From: Methylobacterium amylolyticum
GTDB taxonomy: Bacteria > Pseudomonadota > Alphaproteobacteria > Rhizobiales > Beijerinckiaceae
Length of the DNA: 64,000 nt
Assembly (NCBI RefSeq): GCF_030700245.1
Contig: NZ_JAUYZI010000001.1
Location: 62,001-126,000 of the forward strand
Direction: 5' to 3'
The first letter of the stretch is position 1; each line of letters opens with the position of its first letter. Under the pieces are notes generated by a model. That model did not search any database, was not told the DNA's origin, and saw nothing but the letters and a program-made list of their open reading frames with translations. Positions 28,906 to 37,229 of this stretch are shown one piece after another. The position numbers and the translations under genes were made by a program.

Positions 28906-29144
28906 CCCCAGCCCTGCTCGCGGCCGCCGGCGAGGCGCTTTTCGGTTCCGAGTGGCGCCGGGCCCTGGCGGCCGCTCTCGGCGTCGATCCGCGTCTCGTC
29001 CAACGGTGGGCCAGCGGGCAGAGGGAGATCCCGGGCACGGTCGCCCCGGCGCTGCTCGCGCTGCTCAGGCGGGAGGCGTTGGGGCTGGAGGGGCAGGCCC
29101 TGGCCCTGCGCCGGGCGGCAGCCGCCATCGAGGAAGCCGAATAG
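28902..29144 (+). CDS. Small helix-turn-helix-like DNA-binding protein
   Basis: 80 residues from a GTG that overlaps the previous stop. The segment EWRRALAAALGVDPRLVQRWASGQREIP reads as a Cro/YdaS-type helix-turn-helix, with LGVDPRLVQRWASG as the turn and recognition helix. It is followed by a leucine-rich helix that could dimerise. It is probably a small phage-type regulator. A terminator follows directly. Confidence 0.6.
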   Translation: MTPALLAAAGEALFGSEWRRALAAALGVDPRLVQRWASGQREIPGTVAPALLALLRREALGLEGQALALRRAAAAIEEAE

Positions 29145-29148
29145 CGAA

Positions 29149-29178
29149 GGGCCCCGGGACGCTCCCCGGGGCCCGTTT
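29149..29178. terminator. GC-rich hairpin terminator
   Basis: A 10-bp inverted repeat (GGGCCCCGGG at 29149-29158, CCCGGGGCCC at 29165-29174) with a 6-base loop, followed by GTTTCGTTTC. It lies between a plus-strand and a minus-strand gene that converge. Confidence 0.75.
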
Positions 29179-29182
29179 CGTT

Positions 29183-29788
29183 TCAGGCCCCCTCGGCCTC
29201 CCGCTTCGCCCGGGTCTCGCGCTCCTCCGCGATCAGGCGCTCCTCGTCGGACATCGGCGTCTCCGACATCCGTTCCTGGATCTCGGCGATGGACACCGGC
29301 CGGTACCCCCAGGCGTCGACGCCGACGTCGAGGCTGCGGTTCGTGCCCGGCAACTTGCCGTGCGAGTGCCCGTAGAGGTGGAGCGCGCCCCGCCACGCGC
29401 CGTTCCAGGTCCGGAGGGCGTAGTGGCAAAGGACGAGGCGAACCTGGTCAACATGGATGGTCCGCAGGTCCGCCGGCGGGGACGCCCAAGGGAGCTCCAG
29501 GTGGCGGTCGCCATCGTGGTTGCCGATGACGAGATGCTTTCGGCCGTTGAGCCGCGAAAACACGTCCTGGCACCTGGCGGCGCTGGAGTTCATGGCGAAG
29601 TCGCCCAAGTGGAAGACGTCGTGCGACGGCCTGACCCGCGAGTTCCAGGCGTGGATCAGATCGTCGTCGTGGCGGGCGATGTCGTCCCAGGGGCGACCCT
29701 CCATCTTGAGGATCCCGCGGTGCCCGAAATGGGTGTCGGCGGTGAACCAGGTGGTCGAACCGGCGAAGTGGTCGCGCTTGGTCTTCAT
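29183..29788 (-). CDS. Metallophosphoesterase (calcineurin-like)
   Basis: 201 residues from ATG 29788 with AGGAGG upstream. The metal-binding blocks are intact: WFTADTHFGHRGIL (D-x-H), VFHLGDFAM (GD), LVIGNHDGDRH (GNHD), LVLCHYALRTW and LYGHSHGKL (GHxH). It is a small phage-type phosphoesterase, probably acting on phosphodiesters or nucleotides; the substrate is unknown. Confidence 0.85.
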   Translation of the reverse strand: MKTKRDHFAGSTTWFTADTHFGHRGILKMEGRPWDDIARHDDDLIHAWNSRVRPSHDVFHLGDFAMNSSAARCQDVFSRLNGRKHLVIGNHDGDRHLELPWASPPADLRTIHVDQVRLVLCHYALRTWNGAWRGALHLYGHSHGKLPGTNRSLDVGVDAWGYRPVSIAEIQERMSETPMSDEERLIAEERETRAKREAEGA

Positions 29789-29988
29789 GAAGGCAGCCTC
29801 CTGTCGAAGGGGCTGCGCGCACGGCGTCACGCCCCGGGGGTGGTCTCGCTGGTTCGGGGATGGCGTATGCGTTTCACGGCGGGCCTCGTGGGGGGCGTCG
29901 ATGAGCGAGGGATCGCAGCTCGCGCCGGGGGCGGCAAGCGCGAGATGGGGGTGTGGTTACGTATTCCCTGGCCGGGTCGCCTGGGCGG

Positions 29989-30282
29989 TCACGAGTACCA
30001 TTTCTCCACCCGTCGCCACGCCACGACGACGTCCTCGAACCCGAGCCTGACGAGCAGGTCGCAGAGGATGCCGTCGGCGTCCTGGTGAGGTTCCTCGCGG
30101 CCGCGCTCCGACATCGCCTCCAGGTGCCGGAGATCCTCCAGTGCGGACGCGCGCTCGGCGACCAGCCGAGGCGTGACCACGAACCCGAGCTCGGCGAGCT
30201 CCCCAACGAGGACCTCCGGCTTGTCGCCGCAGATGCCGGTCCACTCGCCGATCTTCGCCAGGGCGGTCGGGTCGGTCGTCAT
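29989..30282 (-). CDS. Hypothetical island protein
   Basis: 97 residues with AGGAGG before ATG 30282, overlapping the upstream gene by 4 bp (ATGA). It is soluble, helical and acidic, with MTTDPTALAKIGEWTGICGD at the start and LGFEDVVVAWRRVEKWYS at the end. It is translationally coupled to the 419-residue protein and so may work with it. No family is recognised. Confidence 0.55.
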   Translation of the reverse strand: MTTDPTALAKIGEWTGICGDKPEVLVGELAELGFVVTPRLVAERASALEDLRHLEAMSERGREEPHQDADGILCDLLVRLGFEDVVVAWRRVEKWYS

Positions 30283-31538
30283 GCCGCCTCCTGCGCCGGC
30301 CACGCCCAAGTGACAGGCTCGTGGTACACCCGCGCCAGGGCGACTTTCGCCGTGGTGACGCGCCCCCGGTTCCGGCGCCGGGCCCGGCGGGACAGGGGCT
30401 TGCCGATTGCCAGCCGGGCCGCCTTGGCCGCCTCGACGTCGACCAGCACGTCGACCCATGCGTTCCGGGTCGGACGGAGGTAGCCGCGCTCGAACTCGGC
30501 GCGCCATGCCTCCATCTCGCGTCGGTGGCGCTCGCGTTCCGCGACGATGATGCTGGCGTAGAGGGACTCCCCGCGGTGCAGGTCCACGGCCTCGCTGGGC
30601 GGGCCGGCGCCCGGGTCGAGGTTCGGGCTTGCCGGATTTCCGGCAACCGGGTCCGTGACCCACTCGTACCGGCGGCAGATGTTGAACTCCACGTCGCCGA
30701 CCTCGCACCAGCCGTCTTCCGGCGGGCTGACGCAGACGACGGTGAACCCGTCCGGGGCGCGCCCGGGGCTCCCGTTGTGCTCGACGACGCGGTGGATGTC
30801 CGTCCCGTCCCGGGTCACCAGGTCGCCGACCTCGAAGAACCGGTTGCCGTAGGCGTCCATCTTGCCAGCGGCGATCAGGGCGTCCCTGCGCTCCTGGTCG
30901 GCCTTCCACTCGCCCTCCATTGCCTCGACGGTCGTGATGCCCATGGCAATCGACATGGCCATGCTGTGGAACCAGGTCTGGCTTGCGGCCGCCTGAAAGC
31001 TCGCAAGGGTGTCCAAGATGGCGCCCGAGCCTGTTGCCGGATTTCCGGCGGCGTCGTCCGCGTCCGGCTCCTCGTCCTCTGGCTCCTCGTAGGGGCGGCC
31101 GTGAACCTGCTCGTAGGCGTCCTTCGACCACTCGGCGCGGCGGTACGTGAACAAGCCCAGCGTGAACTCACCGGAGCAGGAGTAGAAGCCACCATCCTCG
31201 ATGCCGAGCACCCGGCCGTAGAACTCTGGGAACCGGTGCGCGATCTGCTGGAAGATGGGCTCGGCGTCGCCGTTGTAGGCGTCGAAGCGGACCTCGATCT
31301 CGCCGGGCTCGTCGCGGATGAACTTGAAATCGCCCGCGTTGTAGGCGCTACCCCAGTTCTTGTAAGCCCAGTTCCGGCCCTCGCCGGACGGGTATTCGGC
31401 GAAGGTCTCGAAGCTCAAACGGACCGGGCAGCCATCGTAGCCGCGGTTGGTGTTCTCGACGATGTGGGCGGCCTTGAACGCGGCGATGTCCTCGGGCGGA
31501 CCGGCGAGCGTCAGACGCAGTGTGGTGTTGTTCGCCAT
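30279..31538 (-). CDS. Hypothetical protein with Api92/YubB-like N-terminal region
   Basis: 419 residues. The N-terminal 130 residues (FDAYNGDAEPIFQQIAHRFPEFYGRVLGIEDGGFYSC) resemble the ferredoxin-like Api92/YubB (DUF1281) domain of phages and plasmids. The middle is an acidic linker, and the C-terminus is strongly basic (PLSRRARRRNRGRV). Two copies of the island palindrome lie in the coding sequence, both read as AGNPA, at residues about 164-168 and 298-303. The role is unknown. Confidence 0.55.
   Translation of the reverse strand: MANNTTLRLTLAGPPEDIAAFKAAHIVENTNRGYDGCPVRLSFETFAEYPSGEGRNWAYKNWGSAYNAGDFKFIRDEPGEIEVRFDAYNGDAEPIFQQIAHRFPEFYGRVLGIEDGGFYSCSGEFTLGLFTYRRAEWSKDAYEQVHGRPYEEPEDEEPDADDAAGNPATGSGAILDTLASFQAAASQTWFHSMAMSIAMGITTVEAMEGEWKADQERRDALIAAGKMDAYGNRFFEVGDLVTRDGTDIHRVVEHNGSPGRAPDGFTVVCVSPPEDGWCEVGDVEFNICRRYEWVTDPVAGNPASPNLDPGAGPPSEAVDLHRGESLYASIIVAERERHRREMEAWRAEFERGYLRPTRNAWVDVLVDVEAAKAARLAIGKPLSRRARRRNRGRVTTAKVALARVYHEPVTWAWPAQEAA
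30629..30646. repeat. Island palindrome, copy 1 (TTGCCGGATTTCCGGCAA)
   Basis: An 18-bp sequence with 8-bp inverted arms around a TT centre, inside the minus-strand 419-residue gene. On the coding strand it gives AGNPA. Confidence 0.8.
31034..31049. repeat. Island palindrome, copy 2
   Basis: TTGCCGGATTTCCGGC, with the final AA of the full element replaced. It lies about 390 bp from copy 1 in the same gene and is again read as AGNPA. Confidence 0.75.
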
Positions 31539-31628
31539 GGGGGGTCCTGGGGGCGGCCACGACGGTGACCTCGCGGGCTAGGCCCACCCCCGATGGTACG
31601 CACGCGCGTCGATTCGAACAGGGACGCG

Positions 31629-31934
31629 CTACCAACGCGGCCGGGGCAACCCCCGGCGGGCGTTGCGCTCGTCCTCCTCGGCCTGTTCCCGCTGGAGGTC
31701 GTCGAGCGTGGGGCACCCGTAGTTGAACGTGGTCAGCGCCAGATCGAGTCCGACCATGTTCATCATGCGCAGCACGGTGGCGAAGCTCATGTCGGGGTTG
31801 TACCCGTTCTCGAAGGCGATGATCCTCGTGCGGGAGCTCCCGATGGCCACGGCTACCTGGCCCTGCGTCAGCCCTTTGGCGCGGCGAGCTTCCTTAATGG
31901 CTTGGCCGAGCTCCTGGATGTCGATCCGACTCAT
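31629..31934 (-). CDS. Xre-family helix-turn-helix repressor
   Basis: 101 residues. The N-terminal Xre domain is typical: IQELGQAIKEARRAKGLTQGQVAVAIGSSRTRIIAFENGYNPDM. A short helical tail follows (LDDLQREQAEEDERNARR). It is divergent from the 174-residue gene, with a dyad operator between them, so it probably represses its own and the rightward transcription, as in phage or plasmid control regions. Confidence 0.8.
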   Translation of the reverse strand: MSRIDIQELGQAIKEARRAKGLTQGQVAVAIGSSRTRIIAFENGYNPDMSFATVLRMMNMVGLDLALTTFNYGCPTLDDLQREQAEEDERNARRGLPRPRW

Positions 31935-31967
31935 AAACGCGACATTTCCGGCTGGATGGGCCTTCAG

Positions 31968-31983
31968 GTCGCGTTATCGCGAC
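31968..31983. promoter_or_regulatory. Candidate operator of the Xre repressor
   Basis: A perfect dyad, GTCGCG-TTAT-CGCGAC, lies 34 bp upstream of the Xre start in the 139-bp divergent gap. A partial half-site (AACGCGAC) lies at 31936-31943, closer to the start codon. The position and symmetry fit autoregulation. Confidence 0.5.
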
Positions 31984-32073
31984 TTCGGGCATGTCTGCAG
32001 GATGCCTCCGCGCCCCGAAAGGGACCACCGCCGTTAACCATCTTCGCCCGCCGGGCGTGGTATCCCAGGCGGC

Positions 32074-32598
32074 ATGGAGATCTCGCTTCAATACGTCGAC
32101 CCGGAGCACTGGCCCCGCCCCAAAGGCTGGACCGCCGTCGGCCTCGTCGGGCGCCTCGCGCTGGCCTACGACCCGGCGCGCCAGCCCTACCTCGTCGGCG
32201 AAGGCGAGCCCCGCCCCCTCGACCCGGCTGCGGTCAACCAGGCCCTGGTCGCCGCGGTGGATCGGGCCGGGATGACCGTGTGGCCAGGCGGCTGGACGCA
32301 TGCGCTTCCGGCGGCCTTCGGCCTGAACAAGAGAACGACGCAACGCGACCGCATCGAGCGGCAGGGCCTCCACCCGGCAGTCCTTCAGGCCCTCGGCAGC
32401 GCGGCCTCGTCCCCGGACGCGGACGGCATCGGTGTGCTCCTCGTCGCCCTAGCGTCTTACGCCGACCAGCACGGCGAAGGCGGCACCGACCCGCGCAGGG
32501 CACTCGACGACGCGGAGAGAGCTGCGGCCAACGCCCTCGACATCCTGCGCCGGGTCCGGCGCGGCAAGACCCTGCTCAATCGCGAAGGACACGGATGA
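32074..32598 (+). CDS. Hypothetical protein divergent from the Xre repressor
   Basis: 174 residues, soluble. Features are DPEHWPRPKGWTAVGLVGRLALAYDPARQPYL in the first third, and a helical C-terminus with GKTLLNREGHG at the end that is not a Walker motif by context. It starts a rightward group leading to the AAA ATPase. I do not recognise it. Confidence 0.5.
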   Translation: MEISLQYVDPEHWPRPKGWTAVGLVGRLALAYDPARQPYLVGEGEPRPLDPAAVNQALVAAVDRAGMTVWPGGWTHALPAAFGLNKRTTQRDRIERQGLHPAVLQALGSAASSPDADGIGVLLVALASYADQHGEGGTDPRRALDDAERAAANALDILRRVRRGKTLLNREGHG

Positions 32599-32700
32599 CA
32601 ATCCTTCGACCGGTAAAGATTCGTTAACGGGCAGGCATTAGGGTGGACTCTCGCTCCGGCTCGGCATGTGCCGTCACTGGGGCAGTCGGAGTGTCCCGAG

Positions 32701-34341
32701 ATGAAGAAGACCCCCTCTCTGAAGGGCGCGTCGCCGCTCGCGCTTGTCCTGGCCGGTAAGGCCGGGCTGTTTCGCGGCACAATCGCCCACGACCTTCTCG
32801 ACCGCATCAACGTCCTCGTGCCCTCCGTGGCGACAGGCGACCGGCCGACGGTCTATCGCCAGAGCCTGGGCGACCCCCTCCTCGCCGAGACGTACCTATC
32901 CCTCCGCGCGATCTGCAAGGACTGGCTGGCTCAACGCCCTGGCGCTGGGGACGAGGCCATGCGGGATGCCATGGCGCACGCCTGGGAGCCGCTCCGTCGC
33001 ACTGAGCCCCAGTGGCGCTTCATCGGGTCGGAATTCACCGAGGGACTCGATCCCGAGGTGCGGTCTCTCATGCACGACACCTTGGCGCTGTACCTGCATA
33101 TGCTCGGCCACCCCGAAGCGACGCCGGCACTCGTCAAGGTGCTGTGGTCGTGCGCAAGGGGCAGGAGCCCGTATGCCGAGGCGTACGTCCTACGCGCTGC
33201 CGGAGTGGCGTTGCTCGACGACGGCGACGACGAGGACCACCCGGACGTGATGCCTTACTGGGACCCATCGGACCCGCTCGGCATCGCGGAGATCCACGCC
33301 CGGGCGTACCTGAATTCAACCGGCACGGCGGCTCTGCCGGCGCGCCTGACGCATGCCGACGAGATGGAAGACGACCGGGCGGGCATCGCGCGCCACCAGC
33401 CGGCTGCGCCGGAGCCGGTGAAGCCCGCGCCTACACCGGAAGCTGCCCCGGCGCTCTCGCTGCGCGTATTTCCCTCGCTCCGCCACCTGCCGATGCCCAG
33501 CCTGATGGCACGCGACCGTGGCGACAGCCCGCGGGCGCTATGCGAGGCCGTCGCCGAGAAGGCGCTGCCGCTGGTGGCAGCGCCGGACCCGGCCACGGTC
33601 GCCGCGACGTTGAACGCCGCGTTTCCCTGGGCTGCCGAGGTGACGGAGCAGTACGCCGGGGATCTCGTCGGCGCCCCTTACTCGATGCTGCGCCCGCGTA
33701 CCCTGGTCGGCGGCATGGGTGGTGGCAAGACCGCGTATGCCCGGGCCGTTCTAAAGGCGTTCGGTCTGCCTGAAATCTTCTACTCGGCGGGCGGCGTCAT
33801 GGATGGCGGCAACTTCGCTGGGGCCAGCCGGACGTGGAGCACGTGGCGCCTGTCAGTTCCGGCGCAGGGCGTGCTTCGGTTCCTGCTGGCGTCTCTAGGC
33901 TGCGTCATCGACGAGGCGGATAAGGCAGGTCCGAGCAGGCGCTGGGGCCGTCTCGACGAGACGCTGCTCCCGTTCGTGGAACGTGGCACGACCGCGAAGG
34001 CGATCTTCGACCCGGCGCTGGAGGTGCCCCTCGACCTGTCGGGGATCAGCTACATCCTGACGGCAAACACCCTGGACGGAATGTCCGGCCCGCTCCTCGA
34101 CCGCGTCCCGCCGGTCGCGTGGCCGATGCCGCGCCGCGAGGACCTGCCCGTCGCCGCGGCGGCCATCTTGGACGAGCTCCGGCGTGAACGGGGCTTGTCC
34201 GAGGCTTGGTGTCCCGCCTTGGACGGCAACGAGATCGACGCCCTGACGGCTTGGCGCGGTGGCTCCCTGCGCCCGCTCCGCCGCATGGTCGAGACCGTTG
34301 TCGCGAGCCGCGAAGCTTTCGCGCGCCTGATGCCGAACTGA
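32701..34341 (+). CDS. AAA-family ATPase with long N-terminal region
   Basis: 546 residues from ATG 32701; a GTG eleven codons earlier is possible. The C-terminal third is an AAA module: Walker A GGMGGGKTAYARAV (about 339-352), Walker B LGCVIDEADKAGPS, sensor-1 YILTANTLDG and an arginine-rich region after LLDRVPPVAWPMP. This resembles Lon-like or MoxR-like ATPases. The N-terminal 300 residues match nothing I recognise and may select the substrate. No partner such as a VWA protein is adjacent. Confidence 0.75.
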   Translation: MKKTPSLKGASPLALVLAGKAGLFRGTIAHDLLDRINVLVPSVATGDRPTVYRQSLGDPLLAETYLSLRAICKDWLAQRPGAGDEAMRDAMAHAWEPLRRTEPQWRFIGSEFTEGLDPEVRSLMHDTLALYLHMLGHPEATPALVKVLWSCARGRSPYAEAYVLRAAGVALLDDGDDEDHPDVMPYWDPSDPLGIAEIHARAYLNSTGTAALPARLTHADEMEDDRAGIARHQPAAPEPVKPAPTPEAAPALSLRVFPSLRHLPMPSLMARDRGDSPRALCEAVAEKALPLVAAPDPATVAATLNAAFPWAAEVTEQYAGDLVGAPYSMLRPRTLVGGMGGGKTAYARAVLKAFGLPEIFYSAGGVMDGGNFAGASRTWSTWRLSVPAQGVLRFLLASLGCVIDEADKAGPSRRWGRLDETLLPFVERGTTAKAIFDPALEVPLDLSGISYILTANTLDGMSGPLLDRVPPVAWPMPRREDLPVAAAAILDELRRERGLSEAWCPALDGNEIDALTAWRGGSLRPLRRMVETVVASREAFARLMPN

Positions 34342-34349
34342 GGGGCACC

Positions 34350-34601
34350 ATGCGCGAGAACGACCTCCTGGGCGCCGTCCGGGAACGCCTCCGGCTGGCT
34401 TGGCAGCACCGCTTGGCGAGCGGCCCCGTGCTCGTCGGCGCCGCTCTGCACGTCGACGAGCTCCTCGCCCGCCGGGATGACGGCGTGGAGCCGGAGGCGC
34501 TTCTCCTCGCCGAGGCGCTCTCGGTCGAGGCGAACGCCATGGCCGCGCCGTACCGGAGGCGGCGCGGCCCGATGCAGGAACGGCGGCGTGCCTCCCTGTG
34601 A
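34350..34601 (+). CDS. Hypothetical small protein
   Basis: 83 residues, helical, with LLGAVRERLRLAWQHRLASG and a basic C-terminus. It begins 9 bp after the AAA ATPase gene with AGGGG upstream and overlaps the next gene by 14 bp, so it belongs to the same transcript. The function is unknown. Confidence 0.5.
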   Translation: MRENDLLGAVRERLRLAWQHRLASGPVLVGAALHVDELLARRDDGVEPEALLLAEALSVEANAMAAPYRRRRGPMQERRRASL

Positions 34602-34923
34602 TGTGTACCGCCACACAAGGCGGCGCCGCTGGTCCCTGAAAGTCGGTGGCCGCGTCGTCGGACACGTCGAGGCGGTCGCTCTGGCTGGCGTCGCCCTCGT
34701 CGTCCGCCCCGGGGCACTGGCCCGCGTCCGGGACCGCCACGTCCGGGAGGTCTGTGCCCTCGCGCGGGGGACACCGACCGCCGCGCCCCGACCGCCCGGC
34801 GCCCGCCGGCTCCGATTCGACGTCTACGGCGCCGGCACCTTCCTCGCCGACGGCCAACCCATCACCGCCGCGGCGCTCGCCTGGTTCGAGGCCGACGGCT
34901 CAGCCTGGATCTCGGAGGATTGA
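34588..34923 (+). CDS. Hypothetical small protein
   Basis: 111 residues from a GTG with GGAACGG upstream, overlapping the previous gene. It appears beta-rich (RRRRWSLKVGGRVVGHVEAVALAGVALVV) with a second conserved-looking block (LRFDVYGAGTFLADGQPITAAALAWFEADG). No family is recognised. It is likely the third gene of the ATPase transcript. Confidence 0.5.
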   Translation: MPPCDVYRHTRRRRWSLKVGGRVVGHVEAVALAGVALVVRPGALARVRDRHVREVCALARGTPTAAPRPPGARRLRFDVYGAGTFLADGQPITAAALAWFEADGSAWISED

Positions 34924-34925
34924 CG

Positions 34926-35381
34926 ATGCGAACCTATGCCCTTGCCGCCATCCTGCTCGCCGCCGTCCCGGCCGCCGCCAAGACCGGCGGCGCGGTCCCG
35001 GTCGAGGAGCCGTCGTTTCCCGCCAAGGGCGACCGCTTCCTCCTCTCCGTTCGCGCGCCCGACGTGCCCGGCCGCGAACGGTTCGCGCGCATCTACGCCG
35101 CCGCGGACCGGACGGATGCGCGATACTGGACGACGACAATCGTTTGCGGGACCGTGGACACGAAGACGGGCCGCGAGCGGATCGAGCTCCAGGGGGGCGG
35201 TTCCGCATCTCTCGACGGGGGCAAGCTCACCGGCACTTGGTCCCCCGCAGGCGTCAGCGGGTACGGCCAGGCGCAGATGAGGGTTTGGAGCGTCGACGCC
35301 CGGGACGGCCTCGACGTGACGGTGTCGATGAGCGGGCCGTGCCCCTCTCGCGGCCGGGGCGACCTGAGCTCTGGTGACTAG
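34926..35381 (+). CDS. Secreted hypothetical protein
   Basis: 151 residues with a signal peptide (MRTYALAAILLAAVPAAAK) and a beta-rich mature domain with two cysteines (TIVCGTVD, SGPCPSRG). It begins 2 bp after the previous stop. An exported protein inside this group is unusual; it may be a phage-type conversion or envelope protein. Confidence 0.5.
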   Translation: MRTYALAAILLAAVPAAAKTGGAVPVEEPSFPAKGDRFLLSVRAPDVPGRERFARIYAAADRTDARYWTTTIVCGTVDTKTGRERIELQGGGSASLDGGKLTGTWSPAGVSGYGQAQMRVWSVDARDGLDVTVSMSGPCPSRGRGDLSSGD

Positions 35382-35421
35382 CCACCCCGCCGCCTACGCT
35401 GTCGCAACCCCGGAGCCCGCC

Positions 35422-35766
35422 ATGCGCCTCGCCGCCGACGACCCGACAGTAGACGAACCCGAGCTCTCGGCCGAGGAGCATGCGGCTGCCGAGGCCGCCC
35501 GGCGCCGCCGCGACATCGGGGAGGTCATCGCCCGCTGTCGGGCGGCCCGGCGCATGCCGGTGCGGCGCATGTCCGTCGAGGCTGGCGTCCCCGAGCGCGC
35601 CATCCGCGACCTGGAAGCCGGGCGCGAAGTCGACCTCGGGGATGCCGTGCTGGTGGCGGAGGCGCTCGGCCTCGACCTGATGACGGCCCTGCGCCGCGCC
35701 GCCGAGGCGCCCCCGCCGGCCCCGGCCGAGCTCGACGACGAGGCGCTGCCGGCGCCCGGGGACTGA
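35422..35766 (+). CDS. Helix-turn-helix-containing hypothetical protein
   Basis: 114 residues from ATG 35422. An Xre-like helix-turn-helix is visible: IARCRAARRMPVRRMSVEAGVPERAIRDLEAGREVDLGDAVLVAEALGLDL. Acidic and proline-rich ends flank it. It may act as a second regulator of the island. Confidence 0.6.
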   Translation: MRLAADDPTVDEPELSAEEHAAAEAARRRRDIGEVIARCRAARRMPVRRMSVEAGVPERAIRDLEAGREVDLGDAVLVAEALGLDLMTALRRAAEAPPPAPAELDDEALPAPGD

Positions 35767-35768
35767 CC

Positions 35769-35933
35769 GTGGATCGGACGCTCGCGGTGACGCTGGTGCT
35801 GTGCGCGGCCGGGCTGGCCGTCGCCTGGTGGGCCGCGCCCCGGGAGCCCCGGCCGACGCCGGCTGCGCCCGTTCTCGCAACGTCTGCCCCAAACGCGGAA
35901 CGGCCCGAGCCCCTCTCGGGAACCGGGCCGTAG
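35769..35933 (+). CDS. Very small single-pass membrane protein
   Basis: 54 residues from a GTG two bases after the previous stop: one helix (LAVTLVLCAAGLAVAWWAA), then a Pro-rich tail. Its 3' end contains an imperfect inverted repeat. It may be a translation-coupled accessory peptide; the function is unknown. Confidence 0.4.
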   Translation: MDRTLAVTLVLCAAGLAVAWWAAPREPRPTPAAPVLATSAPNAERPEPLSGTGP

Positions 35934-35935
35934 CG

Positions 35936-35957
35936 GTAGCGAACCTGAATTCGCTAC
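35936..35957. terminator. Hairpin between convergent genes
   Basis: A perfect 8-bp inverted repeat (GTAGCGAA / TTCGCTAC) with a 6-base loop, lying between the convergent small membrane gene and the antirepressor gene. It is AT-richer than the surroundings and probably terminates one or both. Confidence 0.5.
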
Positions 35958-35974
35958 GCATTCCCTGCATCGGG

Positions 35975-36856
35975 TCAGAAGCCGGGGAGCAGGGCCTGCG
36001 GGGGCTGCTGCGGGGGGCGGACGCCGAGGGCCTTGGCGTAGTGGACGATGCCCTTGCCGGTGACCTTGGTCGTCGGCCTGGGCTTGCCGCCGAACGGCTC
36101 CCATCGGACGGTGAACAGGCCCTGGTCGATGAGGCGTTGCTTGGCCACGTTACCCTTGTTGAGCTCGAACACGTCGCCGCGGTCCTTGAGCCAGGCGATG
36201 AACTTGTTCGGCCCTTGCCCGAGGGCCTTCCCGGCGGCCTGAAGGCCCCAGGTCCCGTCGCTGTCCGCGAGGGCCTCGACGAACTCGACAGCCGGCCGGG
36301 CAGCCTCGACGGCGGCCTCGGTCACCGCGAGCTTCGCCGCCATCTCCTGCGTCACCTGGATGAGCTGCAGGGCGATGACCGATAGCTGACCCGGGTCCCG
36401 GACATCGATGACCATCGGGGCGGGCTGCGGCGCGGCGGGCACGACGTGGGTCCCCGTCTGGCGAACGGACGGGAGGACGGTATCGGTGACCCAACGCCTG
36501 AAGCGGTAGGCGATGGAGCCCGGTTCCATCGCCTTCCGGGACCGGAGCACGACCGTGTACATGCCGCCCTCGGTGACGACGGCCCGGGCGCGGGCACCTT
36601 TACTTGAGCTAAGGGTGCGGAACTCGTCGTCGTCGAGCATGACCGTACCCTTCTCGTCTTCGTCGAGGGGGCGCAGGGCGGCGGTCACGTTGTCGAGGTC
36701 GAGCGCGCGGCAGAGGTCGCGGGCGACGAAGAGGGCGTTGCCGCCGCGGTTGACGACGCGGACGGGCTTGCCGTCGAAACTGAAGGTGGATGTGGCCTCG
36801 CCCAGGGTGACGGCGGGCAGGGTCGACGTGGTAGAAAGGGAAACGGCCTGATTCAC
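35975..36856 (-). CDS. Phage antirepressor, Bro-N plus KilAC domains
   Basis: 293 residues. The N-terminal Bro-N domain (FSFDGKPVRVVNRGGNALFVARDLCRALDL ... AYRFRRWVTDTVLPSVRQTG) and the C-terminal KilAC domain (WGLQAAGKALGQGPNKFIAWLKDRGDVF ... TTKVTGKGIVHYAK) are both clear. Such proteins counter phage repressors. It ends a leftward series of small genes and is separated from them by about 150 bp. Confidence 0.9.
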   Translation of the reverse strand: MNQAVSLSTTSTLPAVTLGEATSTFSFDGKPVRVVNRGGNALFVARDLCRALDLDNVTAALRPLDEDEKGTVMLDDDEFRTLSSSKGARARAVVTEGGMYTVVLRSRKAMEPGSIAYRFRRWVTDTVLPSVRQTGTHVVPAAPQPAPMVIDVRDPGQLSVIALQLIQVTQEMAAKLAVTEAAVEAARPAVEFVEALADSDGTWGLQAAGKALGQGPNKFIAWLKDRGDVFELNKGNVAKQRLIDQGLFTVRWEPFGGKPRPTTKVTGKGIVHYAKALGVRPPQQPPQALLPGF

Positions 36857-37004
36857 GGTGCACTCCGTGGTCGGGTTCAGGCCCCGCGGAGCGTTGGACG
36901 CGCTCCCGGGGCCGCCTCGCCGGCGGCGGGGTGCCCCTTACCCTACCGATTCGGGTTGCAAGCCGCCACAGGCCCTCGGGGCGCCGGTTGAGGTGGACGC
37001 CCTT

Positions 37005-37229
37005 TCAGGCCTCCCGGGACGCCCCGTGGGCCTGCCCGGCATCCTGCCCGAGCTCGGGGAACAGCGCGTCGACGGCGAGCACCGCGAACACCGCGAGGTA
37101 GGCGCTTCCCGCCTCGCTTGCCGGATTTCCGGCAAGGACGCCCCGAGCCGCCCGCAGCGCGTCCCGGGCGAACAGCTTGGCCTCCTCGACCGGCGTCAGG
37201 ACCCGGCGGCAGGGGTCAGCCTCGGCCAC
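37005..37229 (-). CDS. Hypothetical small protein carrying the island palindrome
   Basis: 74 residues from a GTG that overlaps the preceding gene by 14 bp. It is helical, with LTPVEEAKLFARDALRAARG, then AGNPAS from the palindrome, then a hydrophobic helix (YLAVFAVLAVDALFPEL). The function is unknown. Confidence 0.45.
   Translation of the reverse strand: MAEADPCRRVLTPVEEAKLFARDALRAARGVLAGNPASEAGSAYLAVFAVLAVDALFPELGQDAGQAHGASREA
37118..37135. repeat. Island palindrome, copy 3
   Basis: TTGCCGGATTTCCGGCAA, with one further paired base on each side (C...G), giving a 20-bp palindromic element. It is in the 74-residue gene and encodes AGNPA. Confidence 0.8.

Noticed and set aside
31590..31640. tRNA-like string on the minus strand (GGTAGCGCG ... 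TTCGAATC)
   Set aside because: It has D-loop-like and T-loop-like bases, but no paired T-stem, anticodon arm or acceptor stem; it overlaps the stop of the Xre gene.
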